From the NCBI GenBank assembly GCA_016744755.1, contig JADGDT010000027.1, positions 1 through 33,535 on the forward strand: 33,535 bases of DNA, read 5' to 3'. This document shows, piece by piece, positions 8,422 through 17,360 of this stretch. Both the position numbers and the translations under genes were made by a program. The DNA comes from Ichthyobacteriaceae bacterium. GTDB lineage: Bacteria; Bacteroidota; Bacteroidia; Flavobacteriales; JADGDT01. Below the pieces are notes generated by a model that worked only from the letters and a program-made list of their open reading frames with translations, searched no databases and was not told the origin of the DNA. Position 1 is the first letter of the stretch. Each line of letters opens with the position of its first letter.

Positions 8422-8734
8422 ATCTACCCTTAATGTTGTGGAACAATCGTCCCTTGAGCGTGGTTGGTGAGCGTGGTTGGTGAGCGTGGTTGGTGAGCGT
8501 GGTTGGTGAGCGGAGCCGAACCAGAGCCGAACCAGAGCCGAATCATAGCCGAATCATAGCCGAATGTAGACTATTACACAAATGGCATATTGCATAATCA
8601 CTGTTGCTATAGATCTTTCTACTACATTCCCTTTTGTTCCCCATTCGGCTTCGCTCAGGGCAGGCAACAAAGGAAATTTCGCTCAAGTTGACGACTATTC
8701 TAAATTACAACTTCCACACAAATAAGTGTAGAAC
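8422..8734. repeat. hairpin-rich intergenic repeat, copy B, with expanded centre
   Basis: This shares its two outer parts with the repeat at 4116-4223. The flanking dyad is GAACAATCGTC (8441-8451) against GACGACTATTC (8690-8700), now about 240 bases apart, and the right-hand hairpin is TTCCACAC/GTGTAGAA (8712-8719 and 8726-8733) around an AAATAA loop also found in copy A. The centre has four tandem 13-bp units, five 11-bp units and an inverted motif CATTCGGCTTCGCTCA (8642-8657) complementary to the TGAGCGGAGCCGAA at 8507-8520. It lies between the aconitase terminator and the T9SS operon leader, with no open frame. Confidence 0.65.
8456..8568. repeat. two adjoining short tandem-repeat blocks
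   Basis: First block: GAGCGTGGTTGGT repeated four times without error at 8456-8507. Second block: five 11-bp units at 8514-8568, two AGCCGAACCAG, two AGCCGAATCAT and one AGCCGAATGTA. The units share bases with the surrounding inverted motif (TGAGCGGAGCCGAA), so they appear to have grown from it. The exactness of the 13-bp block suggests recent slippage and a locus that may vary in length between strains. Confidence 0.9.
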
Positions 8735-8740
8735 CTGTAA

Positions 8741-9212
8741 AAATATATTTTACTTCTAATGTATATTATGTGTGAATATAATCTACATAATAAGAGTAAG
8801 CCTAAAAAAATTAACGTAATTAGAAAAATAATAAATTACAATTAGTACTGTTTTCTAGAACAGTATTTACACAAGTTCTAAATGATGAATATGTAAATTT
8901 TTTCTAATGTTCTATTAATACATAAGTATTTTAAATTATAGCTATTTATAATAACTTCATTTTTTAAGGGATGACAAAAATTTAGTTCCTACAAGGTTAA
9001 ATTTTATAAATACTTACAGTGTAAGTATTTATATATCAAAGTTGATATTGTAACTATTTGAAATATAGCTATTTAGAGCCATTAGTAATATTTATCAACT
9101 ATAATTATAAGAAAATACTTGTTAAAATGTAAGAAATATCCTATCATTGCAGTATGTAAACAGTAATAATGAATCACTAAAAGCTGTTCAAACCTATTTA
9201 ATTCTTACTAAA
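8741..9212. promoter_or_regulatory. long AT-rich leader upstream of the T9SS operon, with dyads
   Basis: No gene was seen here. Two clear dyads stand out: TACTGTT/AACAGTA (8846-8852 and 8859-8865) and the perfect AAATACTTAC-AGT-GTAAGTATTT (9008-9030). The 12-base string TATAGCTATTTA occurs twice in direct orientation (8937-8948 and 9064-9075). AAGTATTT or its complement appears repeatedly from about 8925 to 9120. These could be operators for control of the surface-protein operon. No box fitting TAnnTTTG was found, so the transcription start is not placed. Confidence 0.4.
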
Positions 9213-12200
9213 ATGATGAGAAAAACACTATCTACCCTATTGGGAATGTTGTTTCTTGTTTTTGCACATATAGATGGTCAGGACTTACCAACTTTTCCTT
9301 ACAACCTAAGTTCTTCAGACCTAGCAAAGACTAGTTACACTGTAGCAACCACTATCGGAACTCCTTCCGCTGACATTTCTTACACACCTACAAATTTTGT
9401 TTGTAAATCTGATATTATTGATCTTTGGGATAATAGTGCTAGAGATTCTGTTTTTTCAGTATTTAACTCTTCCCTTTATTCTGGAGGATCATTCTATTTG
9501 TCTTCACCAAGTCAAGGAATATCTGTAGATGCATCAACAGGAGAAATTCATGTTACTGGCGAAACAGGTAATGAAATTGATCCAGGTGTATATACAGTTA
9601 ATTATAAATATGGAAATATAGGTACACAAGTATTTATATTTGCACCTGCTAATGTTCCAGTTACTCAAGGTTTATGGAAAACAGGACCATCGTATGATAG
9701 TGATCTTACAAATAGTTTTTTAGTAAACGGCAAAGAGTTCATATATATGGCTAATAACTCTCAAGGTTTATATATTGAGATGCCAACATCTAATAGTAGT
9801 AATTTGCGTGTTTGGGGAGGAGATGATATTCAAATACCTACATCTAGCGTGTGGAGTGGTGGAGTAGCAGAGTTTCCGCCTCATTTATTAAAATTCTTTA
9901 ACGAAGAAGTAGTACCTCAATTCAGAAACGAGAGAGCTCTTGATGCAAGGTTAGTACATTTATCTACCTCAGATTATGGTAAAATTGAGTTTGACGATGT
10001 GTTTACATCTACAACTCCTAACGGACCTGGTACAGATATAAAATCATCTGAGTGGAAAGGTAGAATACATTTTGATAATACTAGCGGTTTAGTTACCGGT
10101 TCAAATATTATGAACCCTAAAATCACTCAAGCATCTTTTTCGGAAAATGGTAATCTTTTTTATATAGCTAATCACAACAATGGTGGAGGCAATGAAGTTT
10201 CAGAGTTATTCTTTATTCCTACGCTACAGGTTTTAAGAATGGTTGGAGATGTTTCTATGCCTGTAAATCCAGCATCGAGTACTAATTTAGATTCTGATGC
10301 AGGTAACCTTCTTAATTCATCGGCAATAAAAATTGTAGATACTAATGGTTCACTTTTAGATATTGAAATTGGAGATTTTGTAATTAAAAATCCTAGCAAT
10401 TACAATGGGTCAAGTTCTTTTGAATATTCTGATTTTAAGAATTACATTGATGGTTTTGGACTAAATGTAGATAAGAATGAAGGGGGAATATGGAACGACA
10501 ATTGGATAACGTATTTAGATCCTTCTAATGCTAATACTAAGGTAAATAGTTCTTATAGTTTAGATGAAACTTGGGAATTTTATTTCACTACGTCTAAACT
10601 AAATACAAGTGCTACTAATAATTTGGAATGGTATACTGAGTCAACTGTTTATAAAGCTAAACTTGATGTGTCAGATTTAAATAATATTAAACTTGTAGTG
10701 CAAGAAGAGTATCCTTTAAACAATATTAAAGTGCCTATTTCTGGTTTAGGTTTAGACCAGAATGGTTGTTTATTTTTTGTAGCGGGTCATACACAATTTG
10801 CCTTAATCAAAATATTTGGATGGGGAGGTAACTGTGGAGTACCAGAAGATATTAGCTCTCCTTTTGTAGTTGTTGATTCTGTATCTGATATAGATGTATT
10901 GGTTTGTGTTAACGATACTTATGATTTAACTTCTACTGTTCCTGACTACCTGTTACAACCAGTTAGTTTTATTCATCCTATGGGAGAACCTTTCGATCCT
11001 ACTCCTTACGATTCTGATCCAGTTTACATGCCAGAATTAAAGAATATTTTCGATATTTCTTATACTGATACAAATAATGTTGCAGTTGCTAGTCCTAAAG
11101 AGGTGCCAACTGGAATTTACAGAGTTTGGGTAAAACAAGCTGATAACGGAGGCTCTAATACACCAAATGGCTTATTCGACTTACAAGGCAAATGTGTTGA
11201 GAACGATTGGTTCTACGAGGTTAGCATTACAGATTTGAGTGTTGATTTTTCTTATCCTACAGAGAGTTGTAGTAATATGTTAGTATCACCTACTATTATT
11301 TTTGGAGATATTAGCCATGGTAAATTTGCTTTTATTAACGATGAAGGAAATAGAGTTAATACTATAGGTTTAGCAAGTATAAATGAAATTAATGGAGATG
11401 TAACTGGACCTGAATCTGGAGTTACTTACAGGGTAGAATACTTATCAAAAGATTCAGAAAATGGAAGTATTGGATGTAGCGATTTCAGTAAAATTGTATT
11501 TGTTGAAATTAATGTTGATATAACTAACCCTAATCCTTTAGATATAATTCAATCTAATGATTTAACATTTTGTGGTGCTAATATTACTTTGGTTAAACCT
11601 ATTTTAGGAAGTACTTGTTCTACAGTAAACGGTTTGTTAGTAAATGGACTAGTTATTGATTTATCTTTAGAAAGTTACTTGTTCCCAGTTGGTAATTCAA
11701 CTGTAGTTTACAATATTACAGATGCAGGTGGTAATAGTATTTTATACAGCTATAGTGTTATGGTTACCGATAACGAATTTCCAATAATTACAAATATTCC
11801 TGATGATATTATTCTTGGCTCAACATATCCTAATTGTAACTCAATTGCTAGTTGGATAGAACCAACAATTACGGATAATTGTAGCTATACAAGTAATGTT
11901 GAAGTAAAAGACGAATTAGGAAATATAATTAATATTATTAATGGTGATGAATTTCCACTTGGAATAAATACTGTTACCTACACAGCAACTGACGATAATG
12001 TAAATATTACTGTTGCAACTTTTAATGTTATTGTAGAAGACGCTAATCCTTCAGTAATAGATATTGCAACTTTACCAACAGATGTTGCACAGTGTGACGA
12101 TAATGTAGTGATGAACGATGTTGTTATTACCGAGAGTTGTACAGGAGGAATTCTTTCAAACGATTTTAATTTGGATAATGGAGCTAATGCTTCTGGAGTT

Positions 12201-13325
12201 TATCCTATAGGAACAACAGTTGTTACTTTTACAGTTACTAATTCAGAAGGAGTTGTTACTGATACAAAATCAATTAGCATCACCATAAATCCAGAAATTG
12301 AAGGAGAGATTATTGGTTTTGATGTTGTAGAAAGAGGAGAAGAATTTGAGTTATCATTTTTACCAGTTTCAGGGACAGTGGCTACATATTCGTGGACAAT
12401 TTTATCAGGAGAAGCTAGTATAGTTAATTCTGAATCTAATTTATCTACTTTTAAACTTATTGCTAATGCAGAAGATGATATTGTTGTTCAACTAGAAATT
12501 ACTTCGCAAGAAGGTTGTACTAGTATTTTTGAAAAAACAATAAATGTACAGTGTACTGCAACAGTAGAAATTATTTCTCCAAGTATATTAGAGCAAGGAG
12601 TATTGGGTAAATTTACAGCCTTAGCTACTGGAGGAGAAGTTTCAAGTTATTCATGGTCAGTTTCAGGAGTAGCTTCAGTAGAGAATAATTCTCAAAATTC
12701 ATCTGAGTTCCAAATTATTTCAACCGAAACTGGAATTGTTACAATTGATTTAGATGTAGTTATGATTAGTGGTTGTACTGCTACAGCAAGTGTAACTATA
12801 GAGTCAGAATGTACAATTGAAGTAGAAATTGATGGACCTTCAACTATTGATGATGGCTTTGAATTTGACTTGACTTCATTTGTTACTGGAGGCGAAGCTT
12901 CATCTTATAAATGGTCTGTTGTATCGGGAGATGCTACAATTACTAGCGATACAGATGAAGATGCAATTACAGCAAAAATAGAAGGAGAAGCAACTATTCA
13001 ATTAGAAGTAACTAATTCTGTTGGGTGTACTGCTATTGATCAGATAAAACTTGAATCATCTGGCGATTGTAAAATACCTAATGTTATAACTCCTAACAAT
13101 GATGGTATTAACGACATGTTTGTAATTCCTTGTATTGATACTTATCTCAATAATCATATTATTATACTAGACAGATGGGGTAAGACTGTTTTCGAAACAA
13201 GTAACTATGACGGAGAGTGGGATGGAAGTAACCAGAATGGAGATTACCTAAAAGGAACATATTTTTATAAACTTACATCTTCTAACAAATCAGAAAGATC
13301 TGGTTATGTAGTTGTAGTGAGATAA
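9213..13325 (+). CDS. large multidomain T9SS cargo with gliding-motility-type C-terminal domain
   Basis: Secreted surface protein of about 1370 residues, probably an adhesin or structural surface protein exported by the type IX secretion system. I place the start at the ATGATG at 9213, since it begins directly with the signal peptide MMRKTLSTLLGMLFLVFAHIDGQ; the open frame extends 22 codons further upstream but those residues are not signal-like. The first roughly 750 residues match no family I know. Then come HYR-like immunoglobulin modules (about 770-1020, with ITDNCSY and VTYTATDD signatures) and three similar PKD-like modules (about 1025, 1114 and 1199 onward) with SYSWSV or SYKWSV cores. 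The last 83 residues, from IPNVITPNNDGIND to GYVVVVR, are the type B T9SS sorting domain (CHU_C/TIGR04131). It is followed after 17 bp by a PorP/SprF gene, the typical partner. Confidence 0.88.
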   Translation: MMRKTLSTLLGMLFLVFAHIDGQDLPTFPYNLSSSDLAKTSYTVATTIGTPSADISYTPTNFVCKSDIIDLWDNSARDSVFSVFNSSLYSGGSFYLSSPSQGISVDASTGEIHVTGETGNEIDPGVYTVNYKYGNIGTQVFIFAPANVPVTQGLWKTGPSYDSDLTNSFLVNGKEFIYMANNSQGLYIEMPTSNSSNLRVWGGDDIQIPTSSVWSGGVAEFPPHLLKFFNEEVVPQFRNERALDARLVHLSTSDYGKIEFDDVFTSTTPNGPGTDIKSSEWKGRIHFDNTSGLVTGSNIMNPKITQASFSENGNLFYIANHNNGGGNEVSELFFIPTLQVLRMVGDVSMPVNPASSTNLDSDAGNLLNSSAIKIVDTNGSLLDIEIGDFVIKNPSNYNGSSSFEYSDFKNYIDGFGLNVDKNEGGIWNDNWITYLDPSNANTKVNSSYSLDETWEFYFTTSKLNTSATNNLEWYTESTVYKAKLDVSDLNNIKLVVQEEYPLNNIKVPISGLGLDQNGCLFFVAGHTQFALIKIFGWGGNCGVPEDISSPFVVVDSVSDIDVLVCVNDTYDLTSTVPDYLLQPVSFIHPMGEPFDPTPYDSDPVYMPELKNIFDISYTDTNNVAVASPKEVPTGIYRVWVKQADNGGSNTPNGLFDLQGKCVENDWFYEVSITDLSVDFSYPTESCSNMLVSPTIIFGDISHGKFAFINDEGNRVNTIGLASINEINGDVTGPESGVTYRVEYLSKDSENGSIGCSDFSKIVFVEINVDITNPNPLDIIQSNDLTFCGANITLVKPILGSTCSTVNGLLVNGLVIDLSLESYLFPVGNSTVVYNITDAGGNSILYSYSVMVTDNEFPIITNIPDDIILGSTYPNCNSIASWIEPTITDNCSYTSNVEVKDELGNIINIINGDEFPLGINTVTYTATDDNVNITVATFNVIVEDANPSVIDIATLPTDVAQCDDNVVMNDVVITESCTGGILSNDFNLDNGANASGVYPIGTTVVTFTVTNSEGVVTDTKSISITINPEIEGEIIGFDVVERGEEFELSFLPVSGTVATYSWTILSGEASIVNSESNLSTFKLIANAEDDIVVQLEITSQEGCTSIFEKTINVQCTATVEIISPSILEQGVLGKFTALATGGEVSSYSWSVSGVASVENNSQNSSEFQIISTETGIVTIDLDVVMISGCTATASVTIESECTIEVEIDGPSTIDDGFEFDLTSFVTGGEASSYKWSVVSGDATITSDTDEDAITAKIEGEATIQLEVTNSVGCTAIDQIKLESSGDCKIPNVITPNNDGINDMFVIPCIDTYLNNHIIILDRWGKTVFETSNYDGEWDGSNQNGDYLKGTYFYKLTSSNKSERSGYVVVVR

Positions 13326-13342
13326 TCTAAAACAAAAAGAGA

Positions 13343-14308
13343 ATGAAAAATTCAAAAAAAATCATACTTATCTTGTTGGCGACTATTTTTACCCAACAGT
13401 TAGTAGAGGCACAAACAGAAGTGGCACCACTATCTCCTCGTTTAACTCAATATATGCTACATCAGCCATTTGTAAATCCGGCTGCAGTTGGTAGTTACGA
13501 GTCGTTTACTGGAGCAATGTCATACAGAAATGATTGGTCGGGAATGGAAGGAACTGCAAATACTCAGGGTATTGATGTAACTATGCCTTTGAGCGATGTT
13601 AACTACATGGGAGTAGGTTTAATAAGAGATTACATAGGCGCAGGATATGAGACACAATACAGTTTCAATGTTAATTATGCATTCAGGATGCAAATATCAG
13701 ACGATGATTATTTATCGTTAGGATTGAGCGGTGGTGGAGATTATATAGTTAATGATTTTTCTAACCTAGAAGGTATAAACCTTAATGATCCAGCTTATTC
13801 TCAAGCAAGCGAATCTACTTTTGCACCAAACATGAGACTAGGAGCATACTATTTCAGAGATAAGGTTTATGCTGGAGTTGCAATAAGCAATTTGTTTTCA
13901 ACTACTATTACCACTAATGCTGATAATACTAAAGAATACGAAACAGAATATCTAGATTTAAATAAAGTAAACTACATGTTGCATGCAGGTGTTAGTATAC
14001 CTATAAGCGATTATTGGGATCTTAATGTTTCTTCTTTAGGTAGATATGCATCTGGATCAAAACTTCAAGTAGATTTTAACTCAATGTTTATGTACGATAA
14101 TATTTTCGGAATAGGAGCTATGTACCGTACTAACAATGAGTTGGCAATAATGGCAAATTTCCGATTCTTAGAAAAATTTAGATTAGGATATGCCTATGAA
14201 ACTAGATTATCTGATTATGATAATTCGGATATGGGAACACATGAAATTATGTTGATATTCCAATTGCCAGATCCAAAAGGCTCGGCAATTGTAGTACCTC
14301 GATTCTAA
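13343..14308 (+). CDS. PorP/SprF family T9SS-associated outer-membrane protein
   Basis: Outer-membrane barrel of 321 residues in the PorP/SprF family, members of which work with type B T9SS cargos; SprF in Flavobacterium johnsoniae is needed for export and attachment of its neighbour SprB. Visible features: signal peptide to VEAQ (about residue 24), then the family's opening motif LTQYMLHQPFVNPAAVGSYE, YRNDWSGMEGTANTQGIDVTMPL, and VGLIRDYIGAGYETQYSFNVNYAFRM, with repeated barrel strands to the C-terminus. It lies in an operon between the cargo and the PorE-like gene, with gaps of 17 and 16 bp, and very likely serves that particular cargo. Confidence 0.93.
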   Translation: MKNSKKIILILLATIFTQQLVEAQTEVAPLSPRLTQYMLHQPFVNPAAVGSYESFTGAMSYRNDWSGMEGTANTQGIDVTMPLSDVNYMGVGLIRDYIGAGYETQYSFNVNYAFRMQISDDDYLSLGLSGGGDYIVNDFSNLEGINLNDPAYSQASESTFAPNMRLGAYYFRDKVYAGVAISNLFSTTITTNADNTKEYETEYLDLNKVNYMLHAGVSIPISDYWDLNVSSLGRYASGSKLQVDFNSMFMYDNIFGIGAMYRTNNELAIMANFRFLEKFRLGYAYETRLSDYDNSDMGTHEIMLIFQLPDPKGSAIVVPRF

Positions 14309-14324
14309 CTCTAAAAACCCTAAA

Positions 14325-16232
14325 ATGAATAAACTATACATAATAATCTTCTTCTCCACACTATCAGTTTCTTCGTTCGGACAAAGGAGAGAAATAATGA
14401 AAGCTGATGAATATTTTGATATAAACTATTATATAGAAGCCATAAAGTATTATGAAGAAGCTGAATCTGATAAAGATATTGGCGATAGAAGAGCATACGT
14501 AACCAGAAGGTTGGCATTATCTAATCATGATATATTTAGATATAAGCAATCGCTAGATTGGTATGTAAAGCTATTTTCGTTGAAAACTAGATTAAGCGAA
14601 GAAGATTATTATAATTATGCCGAAGCATTGAGAATTAATGGTGATTTTGAACAAGCAAAAGAAAGGTATTTTCAGTATGCTAACCTTGTAGGAGACGAGG
14701 AATTAAAACAACACTACAAAACATTATCAGAATGGAGTAAATCCAATAATAAACAATCACAGATAGATATATTCGAATCAAAAGTATCTATTGGAGATAG
14801 AGGTTTAGGAGTAGCATATTATGCAGATGGACTAATTTACTCGCAAACAAAAAAAGACTTTAAGGAAAGCAAGACACCATTTTATGATTTGGTATATTCC
14901 AAAACAGATGGGGCTAATTTTGGAACTGCAAACGAATTACCTGAGTTCGAGAATAATGAATTTTTCAATGGAGGTGCCTTTTTCTGTGTAAAAGATTCTA
15001 CACTGTACTTTACAAGTAATGCATCAGATAGAAAAAAGTTTAGATCTTTATCTCCACGATATCACCTAAGTAAAGATGGAGTTAATCATTTAAGAATTTA
15101 TAGCTCAAAATTTAGCAATGGTGTGTTTCAGAAAAGAATTGATTTAAGTGTTAATGATGATGATTTTAGTAATGCACATCCAACTTTAACACTAAGTGGC
15201 GATACCATGTATTTTGCATCAAATAGAGATGGAGGTAATGGAGGATATGATTTGTACCGAAGTATTAAAAAAAGTAATAAATGGTCTAAAGCAGAGAATC
15301 TTGGAGAAAAAATTAATACAGATAAGAATGAAATGTTTCCTTTTGTAAAGAGGAGTATGTTGTATTTTTCGTCGTATGGGCATATGAATTATGGTGGTGC
15401 CGATTTATTTGAGGCTGTAATTCATAACGATGGAACAGTTTCTTTACCCGAAAATATGGGGAAACCATACAATTCGAGTAAAGATGATTTTGCAATGATT
15501 TTTGACGATAAAAAGGATGGTTATTTTATTAGTAACAGAGGCAATGATAAAGGGCATGATAAGATTTATTACTATCAAAAAACTCCACCAGATACAATAA
15601 TGGCAACTGCGAAAACAAGATTTGATTTACTTGGAGTAGACAGTGTTAAGGTAAGTTTGAATCAAATTACAGGAGGCGAGATAAATCAGGTATATTCTAG
15701 TTATACAGATACTACTGGATCATTAAATTTAGTTTTAGAAAAAGGTAAAGAGTATTATGCTTATTTCATTGCAGAAGGGTTTAGACAGGATACTATAAAA
15801 AAGCACATACCTAGAAATGATAGAAAAGACATTGTAGCTCTTTTTGATAATACTCCACTAGAAGGAATTCCAACACAAATAAAGAACATTTATTTTGCTT
15901 TTGATAAGTGGGATATTCTAGAGGAATCTAAGCCTGTATTAGATCAATTGTACTATTACATGAAACAGTACGACAATATTGATATTTTTATAGGAGCTCA
16001 TACAGACTGTAGAGGAATTGATAGTTATAATAATGAATTGTCAGATAAAAGGGCTAATTCGGCTGTTAGCTATTTAGTTAATAAAGGAATAGATAAAAGT
16101 AGGCTTACTTGGAAAGGTTATGGTAAAACTCAAATTCTTATTATTTGCGGTAGATGCTCTAAATGTACAGAAGAACAACATCAGAAGAATAGAAGAGTAA
16201 CTTTCGAAATAAGCATCAGATCAAAAAAATGA
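14325..16232 (+). CDS. PorE-like OmpA family protein (TPR, PD40 propeller, OmpA C-terminal domain)
   Basis: Periplasmic/outer-membrane protein of 635 residues expected to tie the secretion machinery or its surface product to peptidoglycan. Order of domains: signal peptide ending SSFGQ (about 20), TPR-like helices (about 25-140), WD40-like PD40 blades (about 275-400, with MYFASNRDGGNGGYDLYR and MLYFSSYGHMNYGGADLFE), a carboxypeptidase-regulatory-like beta domain (about 420-500), and an OmpA C-terminal domain (about 519-632) with HTDCRG and LSDKRAN giving the aspartate and arginine that contact peptidoglycan. This is the architecture of Porphyromonas PorE, but there is no lipobox here, so it is likely not a lipoprotein. 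Near the end, ICGRCSKCTEEQHQ gives CxxCxxC, one more cysteine than I expect for this family. Confidence 0.9.
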   Translation: MNKLYIIIFFSTLSVSSFGQRREIMKADEYFDINYYIEAIKYYEEAESDKDIGDRRAYVTRRLALSNHDIFRYKQSLDWYVKLFSLKTRLSEEDYYNYAEALRINGDFEQAKERYFQYANLVGDEELKQHYKTLSEWSKSNNKQSQIDIFESKVSIGDRGLGVAYYADGLIYSQTKKDFKESKTPFYDLVYSKTDGANFGTANELPEFENNEFFNGGAFFCVKDSTLYFTSNASDRKKFRSLSPRYHLSKDGVNHLRIYSSKFSNGVFQKRIDLSVNDDDFSNAHPTLTLSGDTMYFASNRDGGNGGYDLYRSIKKSNKWSKAENLGEKINTDKNEMFPFVKRSMLYFSSYGHMNYGGADLFEAVIHNDGTVSLPENMGKPYNSSKDDFAMIFDDKKDGYFISNRGNDKGHDKIYYYQKTPPDTIMATAKTRFDLLGVDSVKVSLNQITGGEINQVYSSYTDTTGSLNLVLEKGKEYYAYFIAEGFRQDTIKKHIPRNDRKDIVALFDNTPLEGIPTQIKNIYFAFDKWDILEESKPVLDQLYYYMKQYDNIDIFIGAHTDCRGIDSYNNELSDKRANSAVSYLVNKGIDKSRLTWKGYGKTQILIICGRCSKCTEEQHQKNRRVTFEISIRSKK

Positions 16233-16304
16233 TGATATAGAGGTTGAAACTGAGTGATTTACGTACTAGATTAATTCAGTTATTTTAAAATATAGATACA
16301 CCTT

Positions 16305-16344
16305 AAAATGCAAATTTACATAAAAATGTAAGTTTGCATTTTTT
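16305..16344 (+). terminator. intrinsic terminator of the T9SS operon
   Basis: A stem of about 17 bp (16305-16321 with 16326-16342; core TGCAAATTTACAT against ATGTAAGTTTGCA with one wobble) closes on an AAAA loop and ends in a T-run. It separates the T9SS trio from the polysaccharide export genes. Confidence 0.85.
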
Positions 16345-16377
16345 ATTGAAAAAAAGCAGTAATAATACGTCTTAACA

Positions 16378-16408
16378 TTTCATTATTTAAGAACAAACAA
16401 TATATTTG
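16378..16408 (+). promoter_or_regulatory. candidate promoter of the polysaccharide export operon
   Basis: TATATTTG at 16401-16408 fits the TAnnTTTG -7 consensus, with TTTC at 16378-16381 exactly 19 bases upstream. It would give a leader of about 130 bases before the ATG at 16545. A second box, TAGTTTTG at 16519-16526, is close to the start codon but has no -33 partner. Confidence 0.45.
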
Positions 16409-16544
16409 TCAGATTAATATTTCAAGTTTATGTTATTTAGATATAAATTTGATACAAAACAAATACTTGATTATTACTAACTCAATTTATCTAATAATTA
16501 TCGTAGAAATTATTAACATAGTTTTGATAATTAAATAATTTTAT

Positions 16545-17339
16545 ATGAAAAAATACTTACTACTTATAGTCTCAATAGCCACACTGTTTAGTTCGTGTGT
16601 ATCTAAAAAAAAGTTAACTTATTTACAGGAAAGTAGTGAATCTCAGTTAGACTCTTTAGGCTATAATACTTTAGAGAGGTCAGATTATCTTATTCAAATT
16701 AATGATATCCTGAATGTAAACATTAAATCTTTCGATGAAAAAGCATCAAATATCTTTAATGCATATATAGAAAGAGGAACAGTTCAGGTAAATGATGCTA
16801 TTATCTATATTAAAGGAAACTCCGTTGATATGGATGGTAATATTGAACTTCCTGTAATTGGGTCTGTTCAAGTAGAAGGCTTAACTCTAAGGGAAACTAA
16901 AAGAGCTATTGAAAAAGAATTATATAAGTATTTCAAAAAGGATGCAGTATTCTTGAAAGTGCAATTAGCTGGTATTAGATATTCAATTGTAGGAGAGATA
17001 AATCGTCCTGGAAAATATGTAATTTATCAAAATCAAGTAAATGTTTTTGAGGCTATTGCAAATGCAGGAGATATAACAATGGTAGGTACTAGAAATAAGG
17101 TTCAAATTATTAGACAACTTCCAAAAGGAGTTCAAATTTTTGATATTGATTTAACAGATAGAAATGTTATAAATTCTCCTTATTACTTTATTCAACCCAA
17201 CGACGTTATCAATGTTCAGCCGCTAAAAGCAAAATCATGGGGTATAGGAACTCAAGGATTTACAACATTAATATCTCTTTTAACTCTTATATCAACTACT
17301 CTGTTGATTATTGTAAATGTGAATCAGTTAACAAAATAA
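16545..17339 (+). CDS. polysaccharide export lipoprotein (Wza-like, PES/SLBB)
   Basis: Outer-membrane exporter subunit through which capsule or exopolysaccharide leaves the cell, 264 residues. It has a type II signal peptide with lipobox FSSC (lipidated C18). The polysaccharide export domain (about 45-130) includes YLIQINDILNVNI and VDMDGNIELPVIGSVQVEGLT; an SLBB domain follows (about 145-225: YSIVGEINRPGKYVIYQNQVNVFEAIANAGD). The C-terminal hydrophobic segment at about 236-257 corresponds to the membrane helix of Wza-type exporters. It opens a three-gene operon with two Wzc-like kinases (gap 21 bp). No glycosyltransferase or flippase gene is in the window, so the polymer made is unknown. Confidence 0.92.
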   Translation: MKKYLLLIVSIATLFSSCVSKKKLTYLQESSESQLDSLGYNTLERSDYLIQINDILNVNIKSFDEKASNIFNAYIERGTVQVNDAIIYIKGNSVDMDGNIELPVIGSVQVEGLTLRETKRAIEKELYKYFKKDAVFLKVQLAGIRYSIVGEINRPGKYVIYQNQVNVFEAIANAGDITMVGTRNKVQIIRQLPKGVQIFDIDLTDRNVINSPYYFIQPNDVINVQPLKAKSWGIGTQGFTTLISLLTLISTTLLIIVNVNQLTK

Positions 17340-17360
17340 TTGCTACTCTACACTTTTTGA

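Noticed and set aside
8456-8568. Possible CRISPR array, from short repeats in a row
   Set aside because: The units are contiguous with no spacers, are only 11-13 bp, and no cas gene is in the window. They are simple tandem repeats.
9147-9212. Earlier ATG for the T9SS cargo
   Set aside because: The 22 extra residues are polar and would bury the signal peptide; the ATGATG at 9213 begins the signal directly.
8246-9212. tRNA or other structured RNA gene in the long gap
   Set aside because: No cloverleaf with a T-arm GTTCRA motif, rRNA segment or riboswitch core was found; the structure present is explained by the terminator, repeats and dyads.
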